A DNA stretch of 64,000 bases from VAZQ01 sp963712565 (GCA_963712565.1 CAVQIP010000068.1:1-64000); one strand, 5' to 3'; shown: positions 49,747-58,394, numbered from the stretch's first letter. Numbers and translations: made by a program. The notes: a model not told the origin generated them from the letters alone.

Positions 49747-50457
49747 ATGCGCACACGTGCCTTCGCCATGCTCATCGCCAGTCTGATGCTGGCGGCCAGC
49801 ATCGTCCTGCCGGGTTCGGCGTGGGGACAGAGCAATCCTGCGGCCCCCGAAGCGAGTCCAATTGGAAAGGTGGTCACCGCGACCGGTTCGGTCACGATCG
49901 ACCATGCGGGCGCCGTGGTCGTTCAGGCGAACCTGCCCGGCAATGCCGGCGCGGGTCAGAGCAAGGTCGGCGATCTCATCTATCGGGGCGATGTGGTCCA
50001 GACCGGCGCCGATGGCAAGGTCGGCATCACCTTCACCGACGGCACCGCGTTCAATCTTTCCAGCAACGCGCGCATGGTCCTGAACGAGTTCGTGTATGAC
50101 CCGAATGGGAAGTCGAACTCGACCCTGTTCAGTCTGTCCAAAGGGACGTTCACCTTCATTGCCGGCAAGGTGGCGAAGACCGGCGATATGAAGATCGACA
50201 CCCCGGTCGCGACCATGGGGATTCGCGGCACCACGCCCCACGTCGAAATCTCGGATGACGGGACGGTCAAATTTTCCACCCTTATTGAAGAGAACAAGGG
50301 CGGGGCGGCGGAGCGGCGCGCGGGCGTTGAACCGAATAAGCGCGTGGCGCCGGGCAAGCGCCAGGCGAAAAACGGGTCGTCCCCGGACGCCAAGCAAGCC
50401 GAGAACAATCTCGACAAGAAGTTCAACATCAACCTCAAGATTTGTCGCGGCTGTTGA
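49747..50457 (+). CDS. FecR-domain protein, secreted
   Basis: 236 residues. A signal peptide (MLIASLMLAASIVLPGSAWG) precedes a FecR domain: GKVVTATGSVTIDHAGAVVV, KVGDLIYRGDVVQTGADGKV, ITFTDGTAFNLSSNARMVL, and the diagnostic DTPVATMGIRGTTPHVEIS. The C-terminal 60 residues are Lys/Asn-rich and charged, ending LKICRGC. There is no transmembrane anti-sigma helix, so it is more likely a free periplasmic FecR-like protein than a classical signalling FecR. It lies next to an ECF sigma gene, but in the opposite direction. GGAGGAG precedes the start. Confidence 0.85.
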   Translation: MRTRAFAMLIASLMLAASIVLPGSAWGQSNPAAPEASPIGKVVTATGSVTIDHAGAVVVQANLPGNAGAGQSKVGDLIYRGDVVQTGADGKVGITFTDGTAFNLSSNARMVLNEFVYDPNGKSNSTLFSLSKGTFTFIAGKVAKTGDMKIDTPVATMGIRGTTPHVEISDDGTVKFSTLIEENKGGAAERRAGVEPNKRVAPGKRQAKNGSSPDAKQAENNLDKKFNINLKICRGC

Positions 50458-50655
50458 ACCGAAGTCGCCACGGCCAGCGCGCGCCGTCTGCGTACCAAGG
50501 GAGGCCACAGCGGCGCGCCGTCCATTGCAAAATCAAGAGGGGGTGTGACTCCGCCCGTCCTCGGTTCTTTCCAGTTGAAAAATCATCGTCCCGAACTTTT
50601 CGCCAACTCGAGGTTCTTACGCCTCGGTCGGAGCAACGCTGCTAGGGGGTTGGAC

Positions 50656-51501
50656 ATGGCATACAGCGCAAGCCGCGGTGTTCTCTCCGCCATGGCGCTG
50701 TTGCTGCCGTTGTTCGGAGTGGCAACCGCGCAGGAACGCCCGAAGCTCCTCAAGAACATCGAACTGTGCAATGGCGCGGATCGCACATCACCCGATCCTC
50801 AGATCGAGGCGTGCACCGCACTCATCGAGTCGGGCAAGGAGCAGCCGCGAGCCCTCGTCATCGCCTACAACAACCGCGGCAACGCCTACACCGGAAAGGG
50901 CGAGTACGACCGCGCCATCCAGGACTACGATCAGTCGATCAAGCTCGATCCCAACTACGTCAGGGCCTTCAACAATCGCGGCGTGGCCTACCAGAAAAAG
51001 CGCGAGTACGACCGGGCGATCGAAGACTTTGACGAGGCGATCAGGCTCAATCCCAACTACGGCAACGCCTTCGCGAACCGCGCCGAAACCTACCTCAACA
51101 AAGGCGAGTACCAGCGTGCGGTTGCGGACTATGGCGAGGCGGTCCGCCTTCTCCCCGCATTGGACGCAGCGTGGAACGGACGCTGTTGGGCCCGCGCCAT
51201 CGTCGGCGAGTTGCAGGCGGCGCTGGCCGATTGCAACGAGGCGCTGCGGTTGCGGCCCAATGTTGCCGCCACGCTCGACTCGCGTGGGTTTACCCACCTG
51301 AAGATGGGCGAATGGGACTCTGCGATCGACGATTATAGTTCGGCGCTGCAACTCGAACCGAAGCTGGCAAGCTCGCTCTATGGACGCGGACTGGCCAAGC
51401 TCAAGCGCGGCGACCCAACCGGCGGCAATGCCGATGTTGCGGCGGCCAAGGAGATCGAGGCGGATATCGCCGAGCAGTTCGTGCGCTACGGCGTACAATA
51501 G
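50656..51501 (+). CDS. Secreted tetratricopeptide-repeat protein
   Basis: 281 residues from the ATG at 50656, which follows AGGGGGT at a good distance. A signal peptide (VLSAMALLLPLFGVATAQ) precedes six or so TPR units: AYNNRGNAYTGKGEYDRAIQ, AFNNRGVAYQKKREYDRAIE, AFANRAETYLNKGEYQRAVA, a Trp-containing unit, then LDSRGFTHLKMGEWDSAIDD and LYGRGLAKLKRGD. Periplasmic protein-protein scaffold. The partner is unknown. Confidence 0.88.
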   Translation: MAYSASRGVLSAMALLLPLFGVATAQERPKLLKNIELCNGADRTSPDPQIEACTALIESGKEQPRALVIAYNNRGNAYTGKGEYDRAIQDYDQSIKLDPNYVRAFNNRGVAYQKKREYDRAIEDFDEAIRLNPNYGNAFANRAETYLNKGEYQRAVADYGEAVRLLPALDAAWNGRCWARAIVGELQAALADCNEALRLRPNVAATLDSRGFTHLKMGEWDSAIDDYSSALQLEPKLASSLYGRGLAKLKRGDPTGGNADVAAAKEIEADIAEQFVRYGVQ

Positions 51502-51634
51502 GGACGCCGCGGTGCCATCCCGCCGATCACGGGGGCCGAGTCGGGCCGGCGCGGCGGCCGCGCGATTGCCGCTCGGGCCGGGGCATTGTATGGGGGCGGG
51601 GTTGCGCGGGCGTTCGCCCGCGGCCGAACGCCTC

Positions 51635-51710
51635 GGGCCCGTAGCTCAATGGTTAGAGCCGACCGCTCATAACGGTCTGGTTGGAGGTTCGAGTCCTCCC
51701 GGGCCCACCA
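51635..51710 (+). tRNA. tRNA with CAU anticodon, probably tRNA-Ile2
   Basis: 76 nt including the CCA end. Acceptor GGGCCCG pairs with the CGGGCCC before ACCA. The D-arm is GCTCAATGGTTAGAGC; the anticodon stem GACCG/CGGTC encloses CTCATAA with CAT at 51668-51670; the T-arm is GGAGG-TTCGAGT-CCTCC. The GGGCCC acceptor and GTAGCTCAATGG start resemble lysidine-modified tRNA-Ile2 rather than elongator tRNA-Met, but sequence alone does not fully decide. Confidence 0.92.
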
Positions 51711-51940
51711 CGCAGTCCGATACGGACCTTGGTTTGCTCGTCTGTAATGAATAGCCCGCTGTCCCTACCGCAAACCTAAAGCGGCTGACCACGACCGCGA
51801 ATCGGCTGCTACCCTGCGTGTACCTTCGTGTTGCGCCCTTCGCGACGAGTGCACCCTAGAAGCCTTGGTTCAGGAGGGCATCAGCTTGCGGGCGCAATGC
51901 AACCGTTGAGAGGACTACGGCTCGCGGCCAGGGCACTTGC

Positions 51941-52996
51941 TCAATAAGCGCCGGCTGTTCGCATCTCGCGCGGCGTCTTGCCGGTCCAGCGCTTGAATGC
52001 ATGGGTGAATGCGCTCACCTCGTTAAAACCGAGCAGCCACGCGATCTTGGATACGTGCAGCTTGCGGTCATCGAGGTAACGAACAGCCAGATCGCGCCGC
52101 AGTTGCTGAAGTATTTCAGAGAAGTTCAACCCCTCGTCTGAAAGCTTTCGAGCCAGCGTCCTCTCGCTCATTCCCAGACTGCGAGCAACGTCTCCCACAA
52201 GCACTCTTCCATGAGGAAGCACTAACGCGATCGCGTTCTCAACTTTCGTGCGCAACTGACTCATATCACCTCTTCTCTTCGCTAGCGCCGCTTCGCAATA
52301 TTTCACGAGAAGGTCATTGAGATGAGGATCAGAGTGAACAAGCGGCAACTCACCTGCGTCAACGTTCAAGGCAAACTCGTCTCTATCAGCGCCGAACTCC
52401 ACCTCCGTTCCGACAAATCGCGCCATTTCGGAGGTGCCTCCCGATCGATGATGAGAAATCGAGAAGTGTTGCGGTATGAGGTTCTGCCCTGTCAGCACGC
52501 GGCAAATTCGTATTGCAGCAAACAGGCAAAATTCAATTTGATGTCTGTCTGAGTGCCGCGGAACTCCAGAGTAACTGAGACTGACAATGAGTCTGTTTCC
52601 CTCTCGATATCCGAACACGAGCGCCTCGTTGGTAATCCTGCTGTATCGAGCAACCCGCTTGAGTGCATCGCCTAAGGTCTGTGAAGACGCCATGACGTAA
52701 TAAAGCAGCCCGATTTCGCGCGGATCGAAATCGCGAGCCAGCGTGAAGCCAAGACAGTCATCCTTCAGAGCAATCGCCGCCTCGTTCAAAAGCGCGATTT
52801 GGCTTCGCACGCTCAGTCGTTCTTCCGGATCAGCGATCAGCTCCGGCGTCAGTCCCACACGCTTGAGAAAAGGTTCCACCAGCACGCCGGCGCTTTCGAG
52901 GCGTGCGATAGCCAGGCGGGAAAGGCCCCCTTGCGCCATCGGGATGGAAGCCAAGTCCTGGTCAGAATTCCGGGCTGAGGAGATCCCATTGCTCAT
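51941..52996 (-). CDS. AraC-family regulator with arabinose-binding-type N-terminal domain
   Basis: About 351 residues. The N-terminal 200 residues match the family whose regulators include OruR/ArgR-like proteins: LESAGVLVEPFLKRVGLTPE, FDPREIGLLYYVMASSQTLG, LKRVARYSRITNEAL, FSISHHR. The C-terminal AraC DNA-binding domain reads VLVGDVARSLGMSERTLARK, LSDEGLNFSEILQQLRRDLA and IAWLLGFNEVSAFTHAFKRW. The start at 52996 is preceded by GGGAG; 53020 is an alternative. Target genes are not evident; neighbours are small hypotheticals. Confidence 0.9.
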   Translation of the reverse strand: MSNGISSARNSDQDLASIPMAQGGLSRLAIARLESAGVLVEPFLKRVGLTPELIADPEERLSVRSQIALLNEAAIALKDDCLGFTLARDFDPREIGLLYYVMASSQTLGDALKRVARYSRITNEALVFGYREGNRLIVSLSYSGVPRHSDRHQIEFCLFAAIRICRVLTGQNLIPQHFSISHHRSGGTSEMARFVGTEVEFGADRDEFALNVDAGELPLVHSDPHLNDLLVKYCEAALAKRRGDMSQLRTKVENAIALVLPHGRVLVGDVARSLGMSERTLARKLSDEGLNFSEILQQLRRDLAVRYLDDRKLHVSKIAWLLGFNEVSAFTHAFKRWTGKTPREMRTAGAY

Positions 52997-53018
52997 CCCT
53001 TGAGCTCCCGGCAGCGGC

Positions 53019-53099
53019 AATTGCCACCATGGCAGCGAAGAACAAATGTTTGGCGAAGAGTAACAAGTCCTGCACGGGGGGCAAAGCGACTAAGAAGCG
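53019..53099 (+). repeat. Dispersed ~80-bp repeat, copy 1 (with MAxxNKCLA ORF)
   Basis: About 80% identical to 54272-54351, beginning AATTGCC before an ATG. The reading frame is MAAKNKCLAKSNKSCTGGKA then TKKR. The reverse strand also reads similarly in both copies (FLVALPP..DLLL.AKHLF), so which strand, if any, is coding is unclear. The frame from 53029 overlaps the next gene. Confidence 0.5.
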
Positions 53100-53140
53100 G
53101 ATCTGCCGATCAATAGGTATCGACTGGGCAGTGATGCGCC

Positions 53141-53383
53141 ATGACGCTTCAGGAAGCCAAATCAATTGCGCGCCATTTTGGGCTCACTCTGCGCAAGTTG
53201 CGCTCTGGCGATTATCGCGTGAACTTCCGCGATGGAAACGAGACCCCGGCCTACTACACCGACAATCTCGAAGACGCCGTCAACACCGCGGGTGAGATGG
53301 CCCGTAAGCGAGCCGTGAGCTGCAGCGTACAAAGCTGGAGCGTGATGTGCCACCACCGCAACCATTCAAAACAGAGTAACTAA
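53141..53383 (+). CDS. Small hypothetical protein
   Basis: 80 residues: MTLQEAKSIARHFGLTLRKL, then SGDYRVNFRDGNETPAYYTD and NLEDAVNTAGEMARKR. The pattern is that of a short alpha/beta protein seen widely as a hypothetical in Bradyrhizobium-like genomes. No known function. The next small gene starts 2 bp after its stop, so the two are probably co-transcribed. Confidence 0.7.
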   Translation: MTLQEAKSIARHFGLTLRKLRSGDYRVNFRDGNETPAYYTDNLEDAVNTAGEMARKRAVSCSVQSWSVMCHHRNHSKQSN

Positions 53384-53385
53384 AC

Positions 53386-53553
53386 ATGCCACCTACACTC
53401 GAAGCCCGTACCGCGGATCGCGCCATCGCCTGCTTGCGCAAAGCGATCGAGGAACTGGCCGCGGGACGACCGCGCGATGCCCTGATCATGGTTGCCAATG
53501 CCCAAGACAGCGCCTCCGCATTGCGCGGCATGATCGAGGGGCAGATCTCCTAG
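53386..53553 (+). CDS. Small hypothetical protein (55 residues)
   Basis: ATG at 53386, stop TAG at 53551-53553. The peptide LEARTADRAIACLRKAIEEL, AAGRPRDALIMVANAQDSAS, ALRGMIEGQIS is predicted wholly helical and TPR-like. It starts 2 bp after the preceding gene's stop, indicating coupling. Function unknown. Confidence 0.6.
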   Translation: MPPTLEARTADRAIACLRKAIEELAAGRPRDALIMVANAQDSASALRGMIEGQIS

Positions 53554-53601
53554 TCATTCCACCTGGTTCCGGTGTAGTCGTCGACTGGAGATCCCCAAGC
53601 T

Positions 53602-54123
53602 ATGACCACCATCAATCGCCGCGCCCTTGTGACGTGCGCTGCCGCGCTCGTACCCGCGCCCGCGTTAAGCGGGCCAGTGATCCATCCCGATGCCGAGCTG
53701 CTCGATATCGGGGATCAAATCAAGAAACGTCTGCCGGACTACTACAAAGCACGCCAAATCAGTCACGCGCTTTACAAGCAGACCGAATACGCAACAGGTC
53801 CCTCCCGCCGGGGCGCCCTCTCGGCGAGCGAGAAATGGGAACAGGCTGCTAACGAGAGTGCATATTCCGATGCGTTTGAGAGAGCAAATGAGCTCTATTG
53901 GCCCATCTATGAGCTCGCCAAGCGGGCAAGCAAAATCCCATTACGGACGCCAGAAGGAACGCCCGTCAAGGCAATGGTCGCTCTCGTCGAGATGGATTGT
54001 ATAGACATCATCGACGCCATTCCCGATGCAGGCGCGTGGGCCCTGGTAGAGATCGCGCAGCTCGGAGGTTTCGCGGCGCCGCCGTGGATGAAAAGAGAAG
54101 GGCGCATGGCATTGACGCCATAG
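53602..54123 (+). CDS. Hypothetical protein with Tat-like or Sec-like leader
   Basis: 173 residues. The start MTTINRRALVTCAAALVPAP contains a twin Arg and a hydrophobic stretch, suggesting a leader. The body is helical (HPDAELLDIGDQIKKRLPDY, YSDAFERANELYWPIYELAK) and ends with a Trp-containing tail. Related ORFs are common, uncharacterised hypotheticals in this bacterial group. No domain recognised. Confidence 0.65.
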   Translation: MTTINRRALVTCAAALVPAPALSGPVIHPDAELLDIGDQIKKRLPDYYKARQISHALYKQTEYATGPSRRGALSASEKWEQAANESAYSDAFERANELYWPIYELAKRASKIPLRTPEGTPVKAMVALVEMDCIDIIDAIPDAGAWALVEIAQLGGFAAPPWMKREGRMALTP

Positions 54124-54271
54124 CGAGGCTCCCGGTCGCGCGTTGGCGAAAGGATGACCAGTGTATTACCGGATCTTCAGTCCCGGCTGGTCCGCGCCGG
54201 AGTAGTCATCCGAATTCTGCGGCTGTGTTGAAGCGAGGACCAGGCACCGAACTGCAACGAAGTTCATCAGA

Positions 54272-54351
54272 AATTGCCCCATGGCTCCGACAAACAAATG
54301 TTTGGCGCGCAGTAACAAGTCCGATGCGGGGGGCAAAGCGACTAAGAAGCG
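54272..54351 (+). repeat. Dispersed ~80-bp repeat, copy 2 (with MAxxNKCLA ORF)
   Basis: Second copy of the unit at 53019-53099. The plus frame from 54281 reads MAPTNKCLARSNKSDAGGKA and can extend to 54487 (68 residues, Arg/Lys-rich). Most differences from copy 1 change the amino acid, so coding constraint is weak. Could be a small mobile repeat. Confidence 0.5.
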
Positions 54352-54483
54352 TGAATCGAGATCGCCAAGGCATTGTGATCCGCCCCACGAGATGAGACCC
54401 ACGGAAAGGGATCCCAAGGGACGGCGCTTTCGATTACGGAAAGACCGAACACATCGAGTACTCAGCAAAAGAAGGGGTCGACC

Positions 54484-54648
54484 ATGAAATTCGCTCCGCC
54501 CGACAACTGCCTGAAGGACTACAAGAAGCGCCGTAGTTTGCTCCTCAAGGAGCTGATCGCATCAACGCCGAACGTGCGCATGCGCGCTAAGGAGTTCCGG
54601 CGATGGATCGACGAAAACTCGCCTCATAGCGACAATGACGAAACCTAA
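54484..54648 (+). CDS. Small basic hypothetical protein (54 residues)
   Basis: ATG 54484, TAA 54646-54648, with an AAGAAGGGG ribosome-binding site upstream. Reads MKFAPPDNCLKDYKKRRSLL, LKELIASTPNVRMRAKEFRR, WIDENSPHSDNDET. The stop overlaps the start of the next gene by 14 bases, indicating a two-gene operon. Helical and basic; function unknown. Confidence 0.55.
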   Translation: MKFAPPDNCLKDYKKRRSLLLKELIASTPNVRMRAKEFRRWIDENSPHSDNDET

Positions 54649-54865
54649 GACTTGGGCGGACCTCGCGCGCTCGCTTGGCGCGGACCGGCCGCCCCGCCAG
54701 CCGGTAACCCTTACGGAGCTGGTCGCCGAAGCCCGTGCCATCGATTGGGATTTCACCAATTGGTGTTACGTGAGCGGCTATGACGCCAGCGACCCAGATG
54801 CCCGTCGCACGTTTGAATGCCTGCTGGCTTACGCCAGGCGCGAGGGCCGCGTCGGCTTGAATTGA
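54635..54865 (+). CDS. Small hypothetical protein
   Basis: 76 residues (KTWADLARSLGADRPPRQPV, TELVAEARAIDWDFTNWCYV, DARRTFECLLAYARREGRVG). Overlaps the preceding 54-residue gene and is probably co-translated with it. No known domain. Confidence 0.6.
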   Translation: MTKPKTWADLARSLGADRPPRQPVTLTELVAEARAIDWDFTNWCYVSGYDASDPDARRTFECLLAYARREGRVGLN

Positions 54866-54890
54866 CCCTGCTGCACCGGGCTGCATCGCC

Positions 54891-55124
54891 ATGCTGAAAA
54901 CTCTGATCATCGCGACGGTGCTGCTGCCGACGCTCGCCATCGCGCAGCGATCCCAGCAACTACCGCAACCGAGACAGCCAGGCCAATGGTGCCCGGTGGG
55001 CTGGATGGCGAGCGGCAGCTACTGCGTACCCGGCTCCGACAAGGCGCCGGCCGCCATTCCCAAGCCGCAGAATGGTTGGTGCCCGGCTGGCTGGCGCGAA
55101 AGCGGCAGCTTTTGCATTCGTTAA
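54891..55124 (+). CDS. Small secreted protein with two WCPxGWxxSGSxC motifs
   Basis: 77 residues. The signal peptide MLKTLIIATVLLPTLAIAQ is followed by a Gln/Pro-rich linker and two copies of a cysteine motif: WCPVGWMASGSYC and WCPAGWRESGSFC, the second almost at the C-terminus. Each has two cysteines 11 residues apart, which would form a disulphide in the periplasm. Related small exported proteins occur in rhizobia; function unknown. Confidence 0.7.
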   Translation: MLKTLIIATVLLPTLAIAQRSQQLPQPRQPGQWCPVGWMASGSYCVPGSDKAPAAIPKPQNGWCPAGWRESGSFCIR

Positions 55125-55153
55125 AGTCCACAGCGATCAGGCCGTAAAGTCGG

Positions 55154-55432
55154 ATGGCAGTCACTGACGAAGACTTGATCGAGTGCTGGTTCGGCAGATT
55201 GGCCGCATCTGAGATCGTGAAGCAGCTGGGCTTAAAGTCGACAACAGAACTTCGGCTTCATTGGAGGCAGCTGAAAGAATTGGGGAGGCTGCCGCTAGGT
55301 TCGCGGGAAGGAGTCGACGGAGACGCCGGCCAGGACGGCAGGCCTGCCGCGGGTGAACGCGACCTCCTCTTGGAAAAACTGATCAAGGTGCATGGTGAAA
55401 TGCGCAATGGCCTGTTCAAGAAGAAGAAGTGA
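55154..55432 (+). CDS. Small hypothetical protein
   Basis: 92 residues. The first part resembles a DNA-binding helix-turn-helix (DLIECWFGRLAASEIVKQLG, LKSTTELRLHWRQLKELGRL), the tail is Lys-rich (NGLFKKKK). Not recognised beyond that; a small sequence-specific DNA-binding protein is a guess. Confidence 0.6.
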   Translation: MAVTDEDLIECWFGRLAASEIVKQLGLKSTTELRLHWRQLKELGRLPLGSREGVDGDAGQDGRPAAGERDLLLEKLIKVHGEMRNGLFKKKK

Positions 55433-55811
55433 GTGCAAGCACCGCATCTTCATCAGCGAGCATCGCCAGCACTTTCAAGTGCAAAATTCCCGGCTAATTC
55501 CCTGTCAGCAGGGAATTTGGATGCTGAGACAGGTTCGTACCAGACCGCATCCACCACCACGCAGTCCTGCGCTAAACGAGATTTCCTAGCGTTCGCCAAA
55601 CACCCGCGATCTTGCGCGGGCGCATAGGCCGGCTTCCAGTCTCTGCAAGGAAGAGGCACTGCTCAGAGGCAGTTTGGGGCCTCCTGTCTCTGGCGGCCGA
55701 AAACAGAGACCGGTTTGCACGCAGGGATTCCGAGAGGAACTGGTAGGCGATGGTCGGCTCGGAACTGTAGACCGTATTGCGGAGTTGCCGTATTGTTGGT
55801 GTGCTCGGCAG
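55433..55811. other. Intergenic region with a perfect 9-bp hairpin
   Basis: No convincing gene. At 55496-55517 AATTCCCTG-TCAG-CAGGGAATT forms a perfect stem-loop, and a related half (AAATTCCC) lies just upstream. It resembles small dispersed repeats of this bacterial group. It lacks a T-tail, so it is not an obvious terminator. Confidence 0.45.
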
Positions 55812-55823
55812 ATGGAGGATGCC

Positions 55824-56000
55824 ATGTGCTACGCGAAAGATTACAAATTCTTCGACGATCAGAAGAAGGCCGAGGATACGCAAGTCGTTCAAGAGCGCCG
55901 CGCCGGCTTGATTGATCGGCTCCTGAACGCCGCCAATACAGCTGGCGAAAAGACCAAAGCCGAAGGCACGCGAGTCAAAGAGGTCGCACCGGCGAAGTAG
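55824..56000 (+). CDS. Small hypothetical protein (MCYAKDYKFFDDQ type)
   Basis: 58 residues from ATG 55824, which has GGAGG 6 bases upstream; an earlier in-frame ATG is at 55812. MCYAKDYKFFDDQKKAEDTQ is followed by VVQERRAGLIDRLLNAANTA and a charged tail. A short helical protein that I recognise as a recurring hypothetical in Bradyrhizobium-like genomes. Function unknown. Confidence 0.7.
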   Translation: MCYAKDYKFFDDQKKAEDTQVVQERRAGLIDRLLNAANTAGEKTKAEGTRVKEVAPAK

Positions 56001-56128
56001 CCGGCTGACCTGTTCGCGAGTTTCGGGCGATCGCTGTGGTGACACAGTAGGCTTTTCACTCTCCGGAAAGGCGGCGATACAAGGGACGCCGACGAGCCAG
56101 AGCGGGAGTAACGCCCCGTATCGCCCGA

Positions 56129-56323
56129 TCAATTTCGAATGCGCACGGGGCGGAGCCGTCGCGAGCGTACAGCCGCGTTTTCCGCGACCGCGGCGGCCCC
56201 CGCGCGCTCGACCTCGGCGGCAACCACCGTCATCGTTGCCACGACGCCGGAGATTAGAAGTCCGTGCCAAGAAAAATCATACCAACGGTTGGCTGTGTCT
56301 ACTGAAGCATCCCAAATCGACAC
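56129..56323 (-). CDS. Possible small single-span membrane protein
   Basis: 64 codons: MSIWDASVDTANRWYDFSWH then GLLISGVVATMTVVAAEVER, a single hydrophobic span near the N-terminus. This resembles recurring small membrane proteins of the group (ANRWYDxSW). Divergent from the amidohydrolase gene. The C-terminal half is Arg-rich and may be wrong. Confidence 0.4.
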   Translation of the reverse strand: MSIWDASVDTANRWYDFSWHGLLISGVVATMTVVAAEVERAGAAAVAENAAVRSRRLRPVRIRN

Positions 56324-56396
56324 GAAACCCCGTAGATTGCTATCATCCGCCGCGCGTCACCGGCTATTTCGGAAAAAAACATCCGGGAGAACGACC

Positions 56397-57464
56397 ATGA
56401 ATTTCCACAATTGCCCAATCTGCCAGTCCGGCCACGCGTCCAGGCGCCAGTTTATCGCGGGTCTGGGGGCCGTCGGCGCCGCGACAATGCTGAGGGCGCC
56501 TACGGCGCTCGCCCAGGCAGCGGACAAATTGATCGACACCCATCATCACTTTTATCCGCCGGCCTATCTGAAGCGGCAAATGGAGTGGGAGGGCGCGCGC
56601 AAGATGCCACCTTTCCCCGGCGTGCCGGACTGGACGCCGGCCAGGGCCGTCGAACAAATGGACAAGAGCGGCGTCAGCACCGTGGTGCTGTCGCTGGCAT
56701 CCACTCCCGGCTTGTGGTTCGACGACGGTGCCGAGGCGGCGAGCAAGACGGCGAGGATGTGCCAAGATTATGCGGCCGAGATGCGCAAGGACTATCCGGG
56801 CCGCTTCGGGATATTCGCACCACTGTCGATGATGAATATCGATGCCACGCTCAAGGAGGTCGAGCACGCATTCGACGTCGTTAAAGCGGACGGCATCAAC
56901 CTGCAGACCAATTACGGCGACAAGTGGCTGGGCAATCCGATCTACAAGCCGGTGCTCGAGGAGCAACCGGCGCAAGGCCGTCGTCTATGTGCATCCGCTG
57001 GTCGCAGCCTGCTGCAGCCAGCTGAGCGTCGGCACCTTCCCGGCGGTGATCGAGGTGCCGCACGACACCACCCGCACCGTCACCAGCCCGCTCCTGAGCG
57101 GGTCGTTCGCGCGCTACCGCGACATCAAGTGGCTGTTCTCCCACGCCGGCGGAACAATTCCGATGATGGCGGGCCGTATCGACGCATTCTACGGAGCGCG
57201 GCCGAATCTCAGGGAGTTCGCGCCGGACGGCATCCAAGGCGAATTCAAACGCCTCTACTACGACACTGCCAACGCAACTTCCGCGCCCACGATGGCGGCG
57301 CTGATGAAGCTCGTTCCTCCGTCGCAAATCACCTATGGCAGCGATTACCCGTACTTTCCGCTCGACCAGATCACGAGCCTGCGGCAGCTCGGCCTTACCC
57401 AGGAGCAGTTACAGGACATCGGAAGCGGCAACGCGATGCGGCTCATTCCGAGTTTGAAGAGTTG
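56397..57464 (+). pseudogene. Amidohydrolase-family (amidohydro-rel) protein with Tat signal, one frameshift
   Basis: About 355 codons. A twin-arginine leader (SRRQFIAGLGAVGAATML) precedes a metal-dependent TIM-barrel: LIDTHHHFYPPAYLKRQMEW (HxH motif), VSTVVLSLASTPGLWF, FGIFAPLSMMNIDATLKEVE, VVYVHPLVAACC, IKWLFSHAGGTIPMMAGRID, LYYDTANATSAPTMAALM and ITYGSDYPYFPLDQ (catalytic Asp). It resembles the ACMSD/2-amino-3-carboxymuconate-6-semialdehyde decarboxylase-like branch; substrate unknown. At about 56,964 one extra C shifts the frame (VLEE, then NRRKAVVYVHP when removed). Start 56397 is fixed by the leader. Confidence 0.85.
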
Positions 57465-57496
57465 AGTTGAGACCGGATATTGGGACTCGTGATCAC

Positions 57497-58366
57497 ATGC
57501 TACTCCACATAGCTTTGGTCTCCATCACTAAGGAAGTCACGCTGGCGCAGCTGGCCCCCGTGTCTGCCGCCATTCAAAAGCAGATCTCGCGCGATTTCGG
57601 TCCGAGGTGGAATGTGGAGGCCACCGTCGATGCCTTCGACAAATTGGAGGATGTCCCCATTGGTTATTGGCACGTGCTGCTGCAAGACGAGTTGCCAAGC
57701 GGCGCCGCGGGTCTGCACAAGCGCGATGACAACAAGCAACCCTTCGCCCTGGTAGCCTTGACCACGAACTGGCCCATATTCATGAGCCACGAAGTGCTCG
57801 AAATGCTGGTCGACCCCCAGGGAACCCTTACGCGCGCCGGGGACTCGCTGAAATCCGGCCAGGGGCGCGTCGAGTACCTGATCGAGGTGTGTGATCCTTG
57901 TCAGGCTTCGAGATTCGCCTATTCGGTGAATTCCGTCATGGTCTCCGACTTCTATACGCCGCAGTATTTCGATCCAGTGAAGAGCCGTGGCGTCCGCTAC
58001 AGCTTTTCGGGGCAGGTGCGCGGCCCGCGCGAGGTGTTGGATGGTGGATACCTGTCATGGTTCGATCCACAGACCCGCCACCTGTTTCAACTCCACGTCG
58101 ACGGAAAGAAAAAGACCATCGCCGACAAGGGCGAGGTCCCCTTCGCAGTCGATAGTCTACGCGCGTTTTCCGACAGAGTTTCGGCCGACCGGCGCGATGC
58201 GGTGATCAAGGGCGGTTCGCGGGCCGGACTGCGGTTGAACGCCGCAACCGACTACCGCAAGACAGCTCGTGTCGAGAAACCGAAGCTGACAACGGTTGAC
58301 CATGCCCAGGTTGCGCATGCCCGCAATCTGTGGGCGCAACTCGAGAAAATCGTTGCGGCAGAGTGA
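57497..58366 (+). CDS. Hypothetical protein with HEVLE motif
   Basis: 289 residues from ATG 57497 (a TTG at 57467 is also in frame). Contains FGPRWNVEATVDAFDKLEDV, GYWHVLLQDELPSGAAGLHK, and FMSHEVLEMLVDPQGTL, where H-E-x-x-E followed by Asp could bind a metal. VCDPCQASRFAYSVNSVMVS and YGYLSWFDP-like segments follow. It is a recurring uncharacterised protein in Bradyrhizobium-like genomes. Metalloprotease-like activity is only a suggestion. Confidence 0.65.
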   Translation: MLLHIALVSITKEVTLAQLAPVSAAIQKQISRDFGPRWNVEATVDAFDKLEDVPIGYWHVLLQDELPSGAAGLHKRDDNKQPFALVALTTNWPIFMSHEVLEMLVDPQGTLTRAGDSLKSGQGRVEYLIEVCDPCQASRFAYSVNSVMVSDFYTPQYFDPVKSRGVRYSFSGQVRGPREVLDGGYLSWFDPQTRHLFQLHVDGKKKTIADKGEVPFAVDSLRAFSDRVSADRRDAVIKGGSRAGLRLNAATDYRKTARVEKPKLTTVDHAQVAHARNLWAQLEKIVAAE

Positions 58367-58394
58367 AGGCTTGCAGTCAAGGGAGGATGCGAGA

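Noticed and set aside
51635..51710. Elongator tRNA-Met
   Set aside because: The CAT anticodon alone would allow it, but the GGGCCC acceptor and GTAGCTCAATGG 5' part are closer to tRNA-Ile2. Kept as probable, not certain.
55572..56270. 232-codon minus ORF
   Set aside because: Antisense to the small MCYAKDYK gene and its upstream region; Arg-rich N-terminus and no family pattern.
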